Source: Amycolatopsis bullii
GTDB taxonomy: Bacteria > Actinomycetota > Actinomycetes > Mycobacteriales > Pseudonocardiaceae
Direction of reading: 5' to 3'
NCBI RefSeq assembly: GCF_014654205.1
Contig: NZ_BNAW01000019.1
Span: forward strand, 1-64,000
Length of the DNA stretch: 64,000 nucleotides
The notes beneath the pieces are model-generated. The model had not been told where the DNA came from, searched no databases, and was given only the letters and a program-made list of their open reading frames with translations. Positions 26,888 to 36,569 of the stretch are shown piece after piece (the first letter of the stretch is position 1; each line of letters begins with the position of its first letter). The position numbers were made by a program, and so were the translations under genes.

Positions 26888-27956
26888 CAGCCGGATCGGT
26901 GGAACTCCGCATCCGGACAGCCCACCCGATTGGTGGATTTATCGCGGAACTGGACGGCCGCTGTATGACGTCCGGTTGGCCGACCGGTTGCCGGATCCGC
27001 CGCCGTGGCGCACGTTTCGGGGAGCGGTGCTCCCCGAACGCGACGTTTTCCCGCCGGACGACGGCGAGATCGAGCGCAAGCTGGGCACCGAGCTCAGCTA
27101 CTCCGCCCGCGATGTCGACCCGCACGAGGTGGAGATGGTCAACGCAGCGTTGTACCTGCGACGACCATTGCTGGTGACGGGCCGCCCGGGCAGCGGCAAG
27201 TCGTCCCTGGCCTACCGGATCTCGCGGGAGCTCGGCCTGGGACGCGTTCTCCGCTGGGCCATCACCTCGCAGACCACGCTCAAATCAGGGCTGTACGACT
27301 ACGACGCGATCGGGCGTGTTCAAGCCGCAGCGGCGTGGAAAGAGCTGGCCGGCACGGGAGCACAGGGAGAGGTGCCGATCGGCGAGTTCGTCCGGTTGAG
27401 TGAGCTGGGCACGGCTTTTCTGCCGCGACGGCTACCGCGCGTGCTCCTGGTCGATGAATTGGACAAGTCGGAGTCGGACCTGCCGCACGACCTGCTCGGC
27501 CTGTTCGAGGACGGCGAATTCGTGATTCCCGAGCTGGCCAGGGATGCACGCCGTTCGACGTCGGCGGAGGTGTTCACAGCGGATCCCGGCTACACCGCCG
27601 AGATACGGCACGGCCGCGTCCGGTGTTCGGCGTTCCCGGTCGTGGTCATCACGAGCAATGGCGAGCGCGAGTTCCCGCCTGCCTTCCTCCGCCGGTGCTT
27701 GCGCCTGGAAACCCGTGAGCCGGACGCCGCTCAACTTGCGGCCATGGTCGCGGCCCACGCGCTGGATCCCGAGCACCACCGGGCCGGGCTGATCGAGGCT
27801 TTCGTCGCCCGGAGCGCGTCCGTCGGCGGCTTGCCGGCGGACAAGTTGCTCGACGCGATCTTCCTGGCCACTTCGGGTGCTTATCGGCCGGATGACGAAG
27901 CCTGGCCGAATCTCGTCGATTCGCTTTGGCGGCAGCTCAACCAGCAGGTGCCGTGA
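26871..27956 (+). CDS. MoxR-type AAA+ ATPase
   Basis: A 361-aa AAA+ protein. Walker A is VTGRPGSGKSSLAYR (about residues 101-115), Walker B VLLVDELDKSESDLP, sensor 1 VVVITSNGEREFP, and an arginine-finger segment AFLRRCLRLETREP. An N-terminal WWIYRGTGRPLYDV segment is shared by MoxR proteins of ternary conflict systems. It is expected to remodel or activate the vWA partner encoded directly downstream. GTG at 26871 lies 11 nt after AAGGAGG inside the VMAP-like gene; GTG at 26859 is an alternative. Its stop is 1 bp before the next ATG. Confidence 0.85.
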   Translation: MTELPDSRIGGTPHPDSPPDWWIYRGTGRPLYDVRLADRLPDPPPWRTFRGAVLPERDVFPPDDGEIERKLGTELSYSARDVDPHEVEMVNAALYLRRPLLVTGRPGSGKSSLAYRISRELGLGRVLRWAITSQTTLKSGLYDYDAIGRVQAAAAWKELAGTGAQGEVPIGEFVRLSELGTAFLPRRLPRVLLVDELDKSESDLPHDLLGLFEDGEFVIPELARDARRSTSAEVFTADPGYTAEIRHGRVRCSAFPVVVITSNGEREFPPAFLRRCLRLETREPDAAQLAAMVAAHALDPEHHRAGLIEAFVARSASVGGLPADKLLDAIFLATSGAYRPDDEAWPNLVDSLWRQLNQQVP

Positions 27957-27957
27957 G

Positions 27958-30900
27958 ATGCCACAGCGGCCGGACCCCACTGCGGGCGACCACGACCTGA
28001 CGTGGACCGAACTCGGCGACGGCCTGTGGCTGATGGCGGCCATCGACGCGATCCCCGCCTCGGAGACCGGTGTGGCGGACGTTCCGGAGCGACCGGAGAG
28101 CCCCCTGCCGAAGTACCGGGAAAACGGCGGGGAACAGGTTGCCTGCGAAAGTCCGCCCGACCGTGCCGTGGAAGGAAACGAACCCGATCGGGAACGGCCG
28201 TCGGCCGACCGTCCGGCGTTCCTCGAGCACCCTGCCGACAACGGTGGTCCGCTCGCGCCGCGGGCGGGAGGGCCGCATCCGGATGCGGACCTCATCGCCG
28301 CGACGACGGCGCCGGTCCTGCCCGGCGCGGCCGAGATCGTTCGTGCCCTGCGTCCGTTCAAGCGGAAGGCCTTCTCGAAGAAGGCGGACGATGTCGAACT
28401 CGATGAGGACCGCACAGCCGAGGAAGCGGCGCAGACAGGCGTGTGGATGCCGGTCATCCGCCGGCGACGCGGCCGCTGGCTCGACTTGACGCTGGTCGTC
28501 GATTCGTCCCCGTCGATGGCGTTGTGGACGCCCACGGTGAATGCGTTCATCCGGTTGGTGGAGCGACTTGGTGCGTTCCGGTCCGTCCGGGTGCGCCTGC
28601 TGGAGACGGGCAAGACCGGGGCTGCCGAAGGGGGTGAGGTCCTCGGTCCGACCCTGCGAGGGGGAACGGCCGACGCTCCGGCGCGTGGTGCCGGTGAGGT
28701 GATCGGCTCGCCGGACCGGAGCCTGTTGCTGGTCCTGACCGACGGGGTCAGTGACGCGTGGCACCGGGACTCGATTTCGCCGATGCTCGTCCGGTGGGGA
28801 CGGGCGATGCCGGTGGCGATCGTGCACATGCTGCCGCAACGGCTTTGGGCGCGTGGCGGGATGGGAATCCACCAAGCGGTGCTCACCCCGCCCGGACCAC
28901 TGCGGCCCAACGGGGCGTACGGCGTGCAGTCGGCCGACGTTCTCCTGGATCCCGTCGAGGCTGCTGAGCTCACCGCCGGTGCGGTCGCGGTACCGGTGCT
29001 CGAGCTGCAGGATCGGTGGCTGGGCTGGTGGGCGTCGATGGTCACCGGTGTGGGTGGCGTCGCCCGGAAAGCCGCCGTGGTGCTTGCTCGTGACCAGCCA
29101 CGTCCGGCCGGCCCGGACGCAGAGGGGGCGGAACGCTCCGCACGGGAAAAGGTGACGCATTTTCACAGTTCCGCTTCGCCGTCGGCATTCCGGCTCGCCA
29201 CCCTGCTGGCCGCGGTGCCCGTGGACGTCGCCGTCGCCCGCGCGCTCCAGGCGGAGCTCGTACCCGGCTCCGGTCCCGACCATCTCGCCGAAGTGTTCAC
29301 CAGCGGGCTGCTGGAGCGGGTCCGAGACGAAACGCCGTGGGACCGGGCGAACTGGGAGTTCTCCCACCACGTCCGTCAGCTGCTCTTGCGCGGAGCGCGA
29401 CGTTCGGACACCGCTCATGCTGTGATCAGCGCGTCGCGGAGGCTCGGCGACCGGAACCCGGTTCTGGCGCGGCTGAAGGCGGCGTTGGCGGCGCCGGACG
29501 CGACGCCCGATCCGGCCCTCCCCGGGGCGACTCCAGCGGACATCGCCCTCGAACGTGACTTGATGCGTGCGCTATCCGGGCCCTATTTGTCCCGCGCAGA
29601 CCGATTGGAGGCTAGAATAGCGGCGGCGGATCGATTGGAGGTCGGGACAGCGAGGGATCGCCACCGCGGCAAATCAGGCGAACCTTCGTCAGTGAGCACT
29701 CGCCACAGCGGCGAGTCATCCACTATGATGCCCGCGCCACCGACTACCCTCTCGGCGGTGAGAGATATAATGTCGCAGGGACTCGACCAGGCGAGTTCCT
29801 CAAGCGAGCCTGCAACCGCCGTGGTCCAGCCTGACACCGGAAATGTCGATATACCTCCACCGGTGAGCGAAGTGTCGCCGGTCGTGCAGACGAAGGTCGT
29901 CCGGGAGATCGTCGATGTGGCCAGCCGAAGCGAGCGCCGTTCCGGCGAAGAAGCACCACCTGTTTGGGGTGCTGTTCCGCCCAAGAACCCGAATTTCACC
30001 GGAAGGCGTGAACTGCTCGATCAATTGGGTGATCGACTAGGCGCCGGAACCACCGCCGTCCTGCCTGCGGCGTTGCACGGAATGGGGGGTATCGGCAAGA
30101 CGCAGATGGCGGTGGAATATATCTACCGGCACCTGGCGGACTACGACATCGTCTGGTGGATTCAGGCCACACAGATGACGCAGATCCGCAAGTCGCTCAC
30201 CGAGCTCGCGCAGCATCTGCGGTTGCCCGGCGCCGACGAAGCCATCACCGCTGTCCCGGCGGTCCGGGAGGCGCTTCGGCTGGGACGCCCTTACCGGCGC
30301 TGGCTGCTGGTCTTCGATTCAGCCGAGGACCCGGCGATGGTGCGGCAGTTCTTCCCGGTGGACGGACCGGGCCAGATCTTGGTGACCTCGCGCAACCCCG
30401 GTTGGGCCGCCATCGCGCGGCCGCTGGAAGTCGCCGTCTTCGAGCGTGAGGAGAGCAAGAACCTGCTCGGCCTCCGCCGCGAGGATCTCGCCGACGCCGA
30501 TGCCGACCTCATCGCCGAGAAGCTCGGCGACCTGCCGCTGGCCATCGAGCAGGCGGCTGCCTGGCTGGCGGAGACCGGGATGCCGGCGCAGGACTACCTC
30601 GACCTGTTCGACGTGAAGGTGACCGAAATCCTCGACACGGCCGCGCCGAACGACTACGAGGTATCCGTCGCCGCAGCGTGGAACGTCTCGTTCGACGAAC
30701 TGAGTTCCCGCAGTCCAGCGGCGCACCAGCTGCTCCAGGTCTGTGCCTTCTTCGCGCCGGAGCCGATTTCGCGCAGCCTGTTCACCGGGGTACGCGAGGT
30801 GTCCATTGCTCCGGAGCTGGATGCTGCCCTGCGCGACCCGATGCGGCTGGCGCGTGCGATTCGTGACGTCAACCGGTACAGCCTGGCGAAGATCGACCAC

Positions 30901-32466
30901 CGCAGCAACACCTTGTTGCTGCATCGCCTGGTACAGCTTGTCCTGCGCGAAAGGATGAGTGAGCAGCACCGGCTGGAAATGCGTCACGGTGCGCACCTGT
31001 TGCTGGCAAAACTGGACCCGAACGACCCGGCGTCACCTCAGACCTGGACGCGGTACCAGGAGATCGTGCCGCACATCCACGACGCCGAGCTGACCGACTG
31101 CATCGATCCCTGGGCGCGCCAGCTGGTCATCAACCTTTTCATGTTCCTCTACTACTGGGGTGACCACGAGGGCGCGCTTTCCCTTGCGGAACGGGCGGTC
31201 AAGGCATGGGCGACCGACCGGGAGCAACGGCTGATCCGGGGCGAGGACCTGGTCGAGGACCCACCGCTGCTGGAGCTCGAAGCCACCAAGCGGCTCGCCT
31301 TTCTCTACTGGGTGGTGGGGCGGTACGACGAAGCGGACAAGGTCGCCAAGCAAACACTGGATCGCTACACCGAAGAACTCGGTCCATCGCGTGAAGAGAC
31401 GCTGAATGCGCAGCTCACGTACGCCCTCATCCTCAAGGCCCGAGGAGTCTTCTCGGAGGCTCGGCGGCGCAACGGGGAAATTTATGTCAAGGCTCGCGGC
31501 CTCTTCACCGAAGATGACCCGGTCACCCTCAACGCCGCGCACGACTTCGTCGTGGCCCTGCTGCTGACCGGGGAGTACGCAGAAGCTCGCAGGCTGGCGG
31601 AAAAAACCTATCGCCGTCGCGTCGAGATCTTCGGCTTCGACAACGTCGACACGATCTCCACGCAGGTTTTGCTCGTCCTCGCGCGCCGCGAGCTCGGGCA
31701 TTACCCCTGGGCGAAGATCGAGATGGAACGAATCGCGGAGCGGGCTGAGCAACTGTACGGTGGCGACGCCGTCGGCACGCTTCGTCGCCGCTACTTCCAG
31801 TCGGTGTCATGTCGCAAGGACGGCGACCACGACACGGCACTCGACTTGTCAAGGGACGCACTGCGCAGGTTCCGCATGCGCTACGGCAACAGCCACCCGA
31901 ACGCGATGGCCTGCGCGCTCGGGCATTCCATCGACCTTCGGCACGCGCAGAGGTTCGCCGAAGCCCGCGAGCTCGGCGAAGAGGTGTACGACCTCTATCG
32001 TGAGAATTTCGGGGAAAACCACCCGCACACGCTGTCGGCGCAACTCGACCTCGGCGTGACGCTGCGGCTCGGCGGTGACCCCGCGAGCGCTCGTGTGGTG
32101 GATGAGAAGGCGCTGGCCGGCTTGAGCGCGAAAGTCGGAGAAAACCACCCGCACACGATCGTTTGCGGGATCAATCTGGCCAGTGACCTCTTCGCACTCG
32201 ATCGAGTGGAAGAGGCAGCAGCGTTCGATGCCGACCTCATCGACCGGGCTCGCGATGTCCTGGGTGAAGACCATCCGACCACGTTGGCAGTACAGCTCAA
32301 CCGGTCATTGGACCTGCGGGCCATGGGGGAAATGACGGAAGCGGATGCGCTGTACGAGGACGTGATGACGCGGTACCGGCTGGTGCTGGGGGAAACCCAC
32401 CCGGGCACGGTGGCGGCGTCGCGCGGCGTCCGGGCCGACTGCGACATCGACCCGATGCCGCTGTAG
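27958..32466 (+). CDS. vWA (SAV_2336-like)-STAND NTPase-TPR protein, FxsT-like
   Basis: A 1,502-aa soluble multidomain protein. About 1-160 is disordered. About 170-340 is a vWA domain with the MIDAS DSSPSM (around 180) and LTDGVSD (around 260). About 380-540 is a helical SAV_2336-type region. About 540-675 is a linker. About 680-960 is an NB-ARC/STAND NTPase with HGMGGIGKTQMAVEY (Walker A), WLLVFDSAEDP (Walker B), ILVTSRNPGW and GDLPLAIEQAAAWL. About 1040-1495 is tetratricopeptide repeats, many ending in the Kinesin-light-chain-like ENHPHTL pattern. Architecture matches TPR proteins of FxSxx-COOH peptide loci, while the vWA makes it the third arm of the MoxR/VMAP trio. ATG follows the MoxR stop. 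Confidence 0.85.
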   Translation: MPQRPDPTAGDHDLTWTELGDGLWLMAAIDAIPASETGVADVPERPESPLPKYRENGGEQVACESPPDRAVEGNEPDRERPSADRPAFLEHPADNGGPLAPRAGGPHPDADLIAATTAPVLPGAAEIVRALRPFKRKAFSKKADDVELDEDRTAEEAAQTGVWMPVIRRRRGRWLDLTLVVDSSPSMALWTPTVNAFIRLVERLGAFRSVRVRLLETGKTGAAEGGEVLGPTLRGGTADAPARGAGEVIGSPDRSLLLVLTDGVSDAWHRDSISPMLVRWGRAMPVAIVHMLPQRLWARGGMGIHQAVLTPPGPLRPNGAYGVQSADVLLDPVEAAELTAGAVAVPVLELQDRWLGWWASMVTGVGGVARKAAVVLARDQPRPAGPDAEGAERSAREKVTHFHSSASPSAFRLATLLAAVPVDVAVARALQAELVPGSGPDHLAEVFTSGLLERVRDETPWDRANWEFSHHVRQLLLRGARRSDTAHAVISASRRLGDRNPVLARLKAALAAPDATPDPALPGATPADIALERDLMRALSGPYLSRADRLEARIAAADRLEVGTARDRHRGKSGEPSSVSTRHSGESSTMMPAPPTTLSAVRDIMSQGLDQASSSSEPATAVVQPDTGNVDIPPPVSEVSPVVQTKVVREIVDVASRSERRSGEEAPPVWGAVPPKNPNFTGRRELLDQLGDRLGAGTTAVLPAALHGMGGIGKTQMAVEYIYRHLADYDIVWWIQATQMTQIRKSLTELAQHLRLPGADEAITAVPAVREALRLGRPYRRWLLVFDSAEDPAMVRQFFPVDGPGQILVTSRNPGWAAIARPLEVAVFEREESKNLLGLRREDLADADADLIAEKLGDLPLAIEQAAAWLAETGMPAQDYLDLFDVKVTEILDTAAPNDYEVSVAAAWNVSFDELSSRSPAAHQLLQVCAFFAPEPISRSLFTGVREVSIAPELDAALRDPMRLARAIRDVNRYSLAKIDHRSNTLLLHRLVQLVLRERMSEQHRLEMRHGAHLLLAKLDPNDPASPQTWTRYQEIVPHIHDAELTDCIDPWARQLVINLFMFLYYWGDHEGALSLAERAVKAWATDREQRLIRGEDLVEDPPLLELEATKRLAFLYWVVGRYDEADKVAKQTLDRYTEELGPSREETLNAQLTYALILKARGVFSEARRRNGEIYVKARGLFTEDDPVTLNAAHDFVVALLLTGEYAEARRLAEKTYRRRVEIFGFDNVDTISTQVLLVLARRELGHYPWAKIEMERIAERAEQLYGGDAVGTLRRRYFQSVSCRKDGDHDTALDLSRDALRRFRMRYGNSHPNAMACALGHSIDLRHAQRFAEARELGEEVYDLYRENFGENHPHTLSAQLDLGVTLRLGGDPASARVVDEKALAGLSAKVGENHPHTIVCGINLASDLFALDRVEEAAAFDADLIDRARDVLGEDHPTTLAVQLNRSLDLRAMGEMTEADALYEDVMTRYRLVLGETHPGTVAASRGVRADCDIDPMPL

Positions 32467-32488
32467 GAACGACCCCGGGGTGGGTGGT

Positions 32489-34333
32489 TCAGTGGGTGAA
32501 CCGGCCCAGCCAGCCGGCGATCGCTTCCACGGAAGATGGCGTTTCCGCCTCGTCACGCAGCAGGCGATGCACCGCCCGGACGAGTTCCGGGCGGTGTAGC
32601 AGTGTCCGCGATGCCGGTCCGGCGCTGCGTGCAGCGAGGGCAAGGCCCAATCCGACGAGCGCCGCCGGATCATCCGGGTCCGCAGCCAGCAGGTTTCGGT
32701 ACCCTGCCGCGGCCTCCACCATCCGCCCGGCCGCGAAGCACACGTCTGCTCCCGTCGCGCCGGGCACCGACGATGCATACTCGGCGAACCGGGCGGCACC
32801 GTCCGGTCCGAGGCGAAGCCGGATCAAGTCCGTGCGAGAGTCTTGCCAGTCCCCGTCCGGGACCGGGGTCGGCACCCGGGGCTCCGCTGGGCCCGTCACG
32901 GCGCATCGGGGCCGGGAAAGCCCTTGCCGCCATGCCGTTGCCAGCTCGGCTACGGTGTCGGGGTCAGGACGCAGATGCCTCGTTCGCCAAGCCGCGTAGT
33001 GGTCAGCGGCCGCCAGGCCCGCCCATTTTCGGGCGGCTGCAGTGACCGGTTCGACCTGCCACGGTTGGAGCTTCGCCGCGACGCCATCGAGGAACCGGCG
33101 GCCGGCCGGAGTCAGGCTCTCGTCGGTTCGCACCGTGACGAGCGTGCGCCAGACTCCTTCGCGCCACAGGGCGAACTCGAAAGCGGCGAGCTGGTGGCCG
33201 GGTTGGGCCTCGGCCAGGGCACGCCAGAACGAGGTCACGCCCAAGAACGCATAGATTCCGTGGAGCACGCCGGCGATCGGACGCGGGTCAGGCCGCCATG
33301 GTGCGTACAACCTTTCCCGCGGGTCGTCCTCGCTGATCCGGACCAGGTGGAGCAGCCCGCCCAAGCGGATGTGCTGGAACTCGTGGACGAGCGCGGCGGC
33401 GAGCGTCGCGGGATCTTCGCCGTAGGCCACGATCGCGCTGCCGAACGCTTCCCCGGTCGAAGCGCTCGGCAGCCGGAACGGCATGGCGGGTGCGGGAACA
33501 AGCGAGTCCAGACCCGCGGACATGGCCTCTGCGATGCCGGGCAGGTGCCGGGTGAGCAATCGCCAGGCACCGTCGAGGACGGTTCGCCACGATTCGACCT
33601 CGACCGGACGCAGCCGCTCCGGGGGAATCGGCTCGTACAGGCCCCGGTAAGGATCCAGGTCGTCGAGCCGGACCGCGAGCCGGTGGTCGTCGGACCACAC
33701 CACCGCTTTCCTGAGCCCGGACCACCCCGGTGCGTCGGAATACGGTTGTACGGGCAGGCGTACCACCGAGTGCCGGTTGCGGATTTCCACCACGCCGTGC
33801 GAGCTCCGGATGGTGGCGACGGAATACGGTGCCTCGGCCGGCAGGTGCGCCAGTCCGAGAGTGGGCAGCACGACGTTCCCGCGCCACACCGGCAGTTCAA
33901 CCTCGAAGGAAATTCCGGCTCGAACGGCGGCTGCCGCGGCCAGGCAGTGCACGTACCCGAGGTGAACCCAGAAGGGGCAGACGCCGGCCACGTCGTGCAG
34001 GTAGAGCCGGGTCGTGTAGCCGGCCCAAGTCCCGGTGTACGGGTGGGAAAGAATCGTCTCGAGCTCTTGCGGCGCTGCTCGCTCGACCCTGGCCAACAGA
34101 TCCCATGCCGTTTCCGGCGAGGGCAGCGGGAGATACAGGTCTTCGGATTTGGTGCCCACTTCGACCAGGCCGCGCAGCAACAGCAGTCGGCGGCTTCGCT
34201 CGGCGGCACGCAGTTTGCCCACCAGGCCGGGGCCCCCGTCGCCGCGCGCGATCTCGTCGAAGTCCGTCCACAGCAGCTGGTGCCGACCGAGTTCCGGGGT
34301 GGTCTCGGGATATTCCGCCAACTCCACGGTCAA
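32489..34333 (-). CDS. HExxH-type peptide hydroxylase-like enzyme, copy 1
   Basis: A 614-aa member of the HEXXH-motif peptide-modification family (described as alpha-ketoglutarate HExxH peptide beta-hydroxylases). The metal motif is AALVHEFQHIRLGGLLHLV (His317, Glu318, His321), with RLYAPWRPDPRPIAGVLHGIYAFLG following. The N-terminal half is rich in beta-strands and the C-terminal 150 residues are helical, TPR-like (GLGLALAARSAGPASRTLL). It should hydroxylate the peptide encoded immediately upstream. The start is TTG at 34333 (overlapping the precursor stop) or GTG at 34327. It is paralogous to the 595-aa copy and convergent with the TPR gene (22 bp apart). Confidence 0.8.
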   Translation of the reverse strand: MTVELAEYPETTPELGRHQLLWTDFDEIARGDGGPGLVGKLRAAERSRRLLLLRGLVEVGTKSEDLYLPLPSPETAWDLLARVERAAPQELETILSHPYTGTWAGYTTRLYLHDVAGVCPFWVHLGYVHCLAAAAAVRAGISFEVELPVWRGNVVLPTLGLAHLPAEAPYSVATIRSSHGVVEIRNRHSVVRLPVQPYSDAPGWSGLRKAVVWSDDHRLAVRLDDLDPYRGLYEPIPPERLRPVEVESWRTVLDGAWRLLTRHLPGIAEAMSAGLDSLVPAPAMPFRLPSASTGEAFGSAIVAYGEDPATLAAALVHEFQHIRLGGLLHLVRISEDDPRERLYAPWRPDPRPIAGVLHGIYAFLGVTSFWRALAEAQPGHQLAAFEFALWREGVWRTLVTVRTDESLTPAGRRFLDGVAAKLQPWQVEPVTAAARKWAGLAAADHYAAWRTRHLRPDPDTVAELATAWRQGLSRPRCAVTGPAEPRVPTPVPDGDWQDSRTDLIRLRLGPDGAARFAEYASSVPGATGADVCFAAGRMVEAAAGYRNLLAADPDDPAALVGLGLALAARSAGPASRTLLHRPELVRAVHRLLRDEAETPSSVEAIAGWLGRFTH

Positions 34334-34524
34334 TCAACCCGTTTCGCGCCGGCGCCGCTTCCGCTTGCGGTTACCGGGATGTGCGCGACGCGTTCCACCG
34401 CATGTCGTAGTGCCTTGCGCATTTCGCCGCCGTCCAGCGTGCGCAGTCTGGCGAGCGAAACACCGCCGAGGTCGACGAGCTCCGATTCGAATCCGTCTTC
34501 AGCGCCGGAACGAGCTGCCTGCAT
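34330..34524 (-). CDS. FxsA-like RiPP precursor peptide, copy 1
   Basis: A 64-aa peptide. The N-terminal half DGFESELVDLGGVSLARL resembles the conserved leader of FxSxx-COOH precursors (S-[DE]-L-x-D-L-x-x-[VI]-x-L-x-x-L). A helix with RHAVERVAH follows, and the C-terminus is VTASGSGAGAKRVD. No FxSxx tail is present. It aligns without gaps to the second 64-aa peptide at 36570; conserved C-terminal residues are VTASGS, G59, R62 and V63, the likely core. ATG at 34524 is chosen (GTG at 34527 possible), with GAAGGG upstream. A GATAAT -10-like element lies about 50 bp upstream. The stop overlaps the hydroxylase start. Confidence 0.72.
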   Translation of the reverse strand: MQAARSGAEDGFESELVDLGGVSLARLRTLDGGEMRKALRHAVERVAHIPVTASGSGAGAKRVD

Positions 34525-34761
34525 CACGCTTTCCCTTCTCGCAGGGAGAACGGACCCCGTCGGCCCGCTTTCCATTATCCAGGATTCCGGTCGGTTACGA
34601 CAGGGACGGACGCCGTGCGTCGTCCAGGTGACGTGCACCGGGCGGCTGGCCGCGGGACGGCCGGCCCAAGTGGTCACGAATGCCGTGCGCCTGCACGTGA
34701 AGATGCACCGGCTTTCACCGAGAAGTGCAGCCGTCGCCGCACAGAGCACCAGGAAAGCCGC

Positions 34762-36549
34762 TCAGGGCATTCCTCTGCCCATCCATGCCGCCAGTTCCTC
34801 GACGGTAGGGGCATCGCCGGTTTCGCGCAGCATCCGGTGCACCGCGCGGACGAGTTCGGGCGCGGCGAGCACGGTCCGCCCGACCGGCTCGTCCGCGAGG
34901 GACAGGGCCAGGCCGATCAAGGCCGGCGCATGGTCCGGATCGACCGCGAGCTTCGCGGCGTACGCGGTCCGGGCTTCGCCCACCCTGCCGTCGACCAGCA
35001 GGCGGTCGGCCTCCAGCGCACCCGGGACCAGCGACCACAATTGCGACAGCCGGGTTTTGCCGTTCTCGCTCAGCCGAATCCGGACCAGGTCGGCGCGGGC
35101 ATTCGGCCAATCACCGTCCGAAACGGTGTCGAGCTTGCGTTCCGGTGCCGACGGCGGACAGGGGAGACCCTCCTGCCAGGCTCGCGCGAGTCCGGCGACA
35201 ATCTGAGGTGCGGGGCGCAAGTGGCGGAGCCGCCAACCGGCTTCGTGGTCTGCCTCCAGCGTTTTCGTCCAGTGCGTTGCTTCGCTCCGCGTCGGTTCTT
35301 CCTGCCACGGGCCGAGCACGGCGGCCAGCTCGCCGAGGAAACGCCGTCCCGCATCGGTCAGAGCCGGCTCGTCACGGATCGCTTCGAGCGTGCGCCAGCT
35401 CTGACTGCGCCAGTGGGCGAACTCGAACGCCGCCACCAGATCGTCCGGGCGGGCTTTGGAGAAGGCTCGCCAGAAGGCCGAGACACCGAAGAACGCGTAG
35501 ACGCCGTGCACCAGGCCGCCGAGTGGCCGGGGATCTTCACGCCACGGCGCGTAAAGCCGCTCGGTGTGGTCGTCGTCGTGTAGCCGGACCAGCTGCAGGA
35601 GCGCACCCAACCGGACGTGCTGGAACTCGTGCACGAGTGCCGCGGCGAGTGTCGCCGGTTCGCCCGGAGTCGTGATGACCGCGCTTCCGAATGCGTCGTC
35701 CGTCGATGCGCTGGGGAGCCGGAACGGGACGGCCGGCTCCGGCACGATCGACATCAGGCCGACAGGCATCACCTCGGCGTACTCGGGCAAATGCGCGACG
35801 ATCAAGCCCCAGGCCTCGCCGAGCACGTTCCGCCAGTTCGCCGATTCGGACTCCGTCAGCCGGGCGGGCGGGATCGGGTGGTACAGGTCGCGATACGGGT
35901 CCAGGTCGTCGACCCGCAGCTCGAGGACGTGACCACCGACGTCGAAGCGGAACGTCCGGACCGGGCTCCAAGCCGGCTGCCCGGGGGTGACACGCGAACG
36001 TTCACCGAGGATCGTGAAGGCTCCCGCTTCCCCGCGCACCTCGGCGGTGGTGAAGCCGCGGTCCTCGGCGAGCAGAGCCGCTCCCAGTGTCGGCAGTACG
36101 ACGGTGCCGTCCCAGACCGGTACCCGGATGGTGAAGTCGAGGCGCGCGTGGATTGCCGCCGTCGCGGCGAGCGTGTGCAAGTAGCCGTAGTGCACCCAGA
36201 GCGGGCATTCCCCGGCTAGATCCTGTTCGATCAGCCGGGTGGTGTAGCAGGCCCAGCTTCCGGTGTACGGGTGGGCGAGAACCCGCTCCAACGCACGGGA
36301 ATCGGCTTCCTGGGCTTTGACCAGCAGATCCCAGGCCGTTTCCGAGCCGGCCAGCGGTCCCGTCAGCCGCACGTCGGTCTTCGCGCGATCCACCAGACCG
36401 AGCATCAGGAGCAGGCGACGGCTGCGATCCGCGTTGCGCAGGACGTCCATGCCGGCGATCCCGCCGCTCCCGACGGCCAGCTGGTCGAAGGTCTCTTCGG
36501 TGATCGAATGCTTTTCCGGCATGAACGCCCGCTGATCCCTCAAGTGCAC
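34762..36549 (-). CDS. HExxH-type peptide hydroxylase-like enzyme, copy 2
   Basis: A 595-aa paralogue of the enzyme at 32489, with the same plan: helical N-terminal section (DRSRRLLLMLGLVDRA), central sheet, metal motif ALVHEFQHVRLGALLQLV (His307, Glu308, His311), then RLYAPWREDPRPLGGLVHGVYAFFG, and a helical C-terminus. GTG at 36549 has GGAAGG 6 nt upstream, 20 bp after the precursor stop. The 234 bp between it and the copy-1 precursor start give that cassette room for its own promoter. Divergence between copies is spread evenly, suggesting an old duplication with both copies kept under selection. Confidence 0.8.
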   Translation of the reverse strand: MHLRDQRAFMPEKHSITEETFDQLAVGSGGIAGMDVLRNADRSRRLLLMLGLVDRAKTDVRLTGPLAGSETAWDLLVKAQEADSRALERVLAHPYTGSWACYTTRLIEQDLAGECPLWVHYGYLHTLAATAAIHARLDFTIRVPVWDGTVVLPTLGAALLAEDRGFTTAEVRGEAGAFTILGERSRVTPGQPAWSPVRTFRFDVGGHVLELRVDDLDPYRDLYHPIPPARLTESESANWRNVLGEAWGLIVAHLPEYAEVMPVGLMSIVPEPAVPFRLPSASTDDAFGSAVITTPGEPATLAAALVHEFQHVRLGALLQLVRLHDDDHTERLYAPWREDPRPLGGLVHGVYAFFGVSAFWRAFSKARPDDLVAAFEFAHWRSQSWRTLEAIRDEPALTDAGRRFLGELAAVLGPWQEEPTRSEATHWTKTLEADHEAGWRLRHLRPAPQIVAGLARAWQEGLPCPPSAPERKLDTVSDGDWPNARADLVRIRLSENGKTRLSQLWSLVPGALEADRLLVDGRVGEARTAYAAKLAVDPDHAPALIGLALSLADEPVGRTVLAAPELVRAVHRMLRETGDAPTVEELAAWMGRGMP

Positions 36550-36569
36550 GTCGAGCCTTCCGGAGCGCT

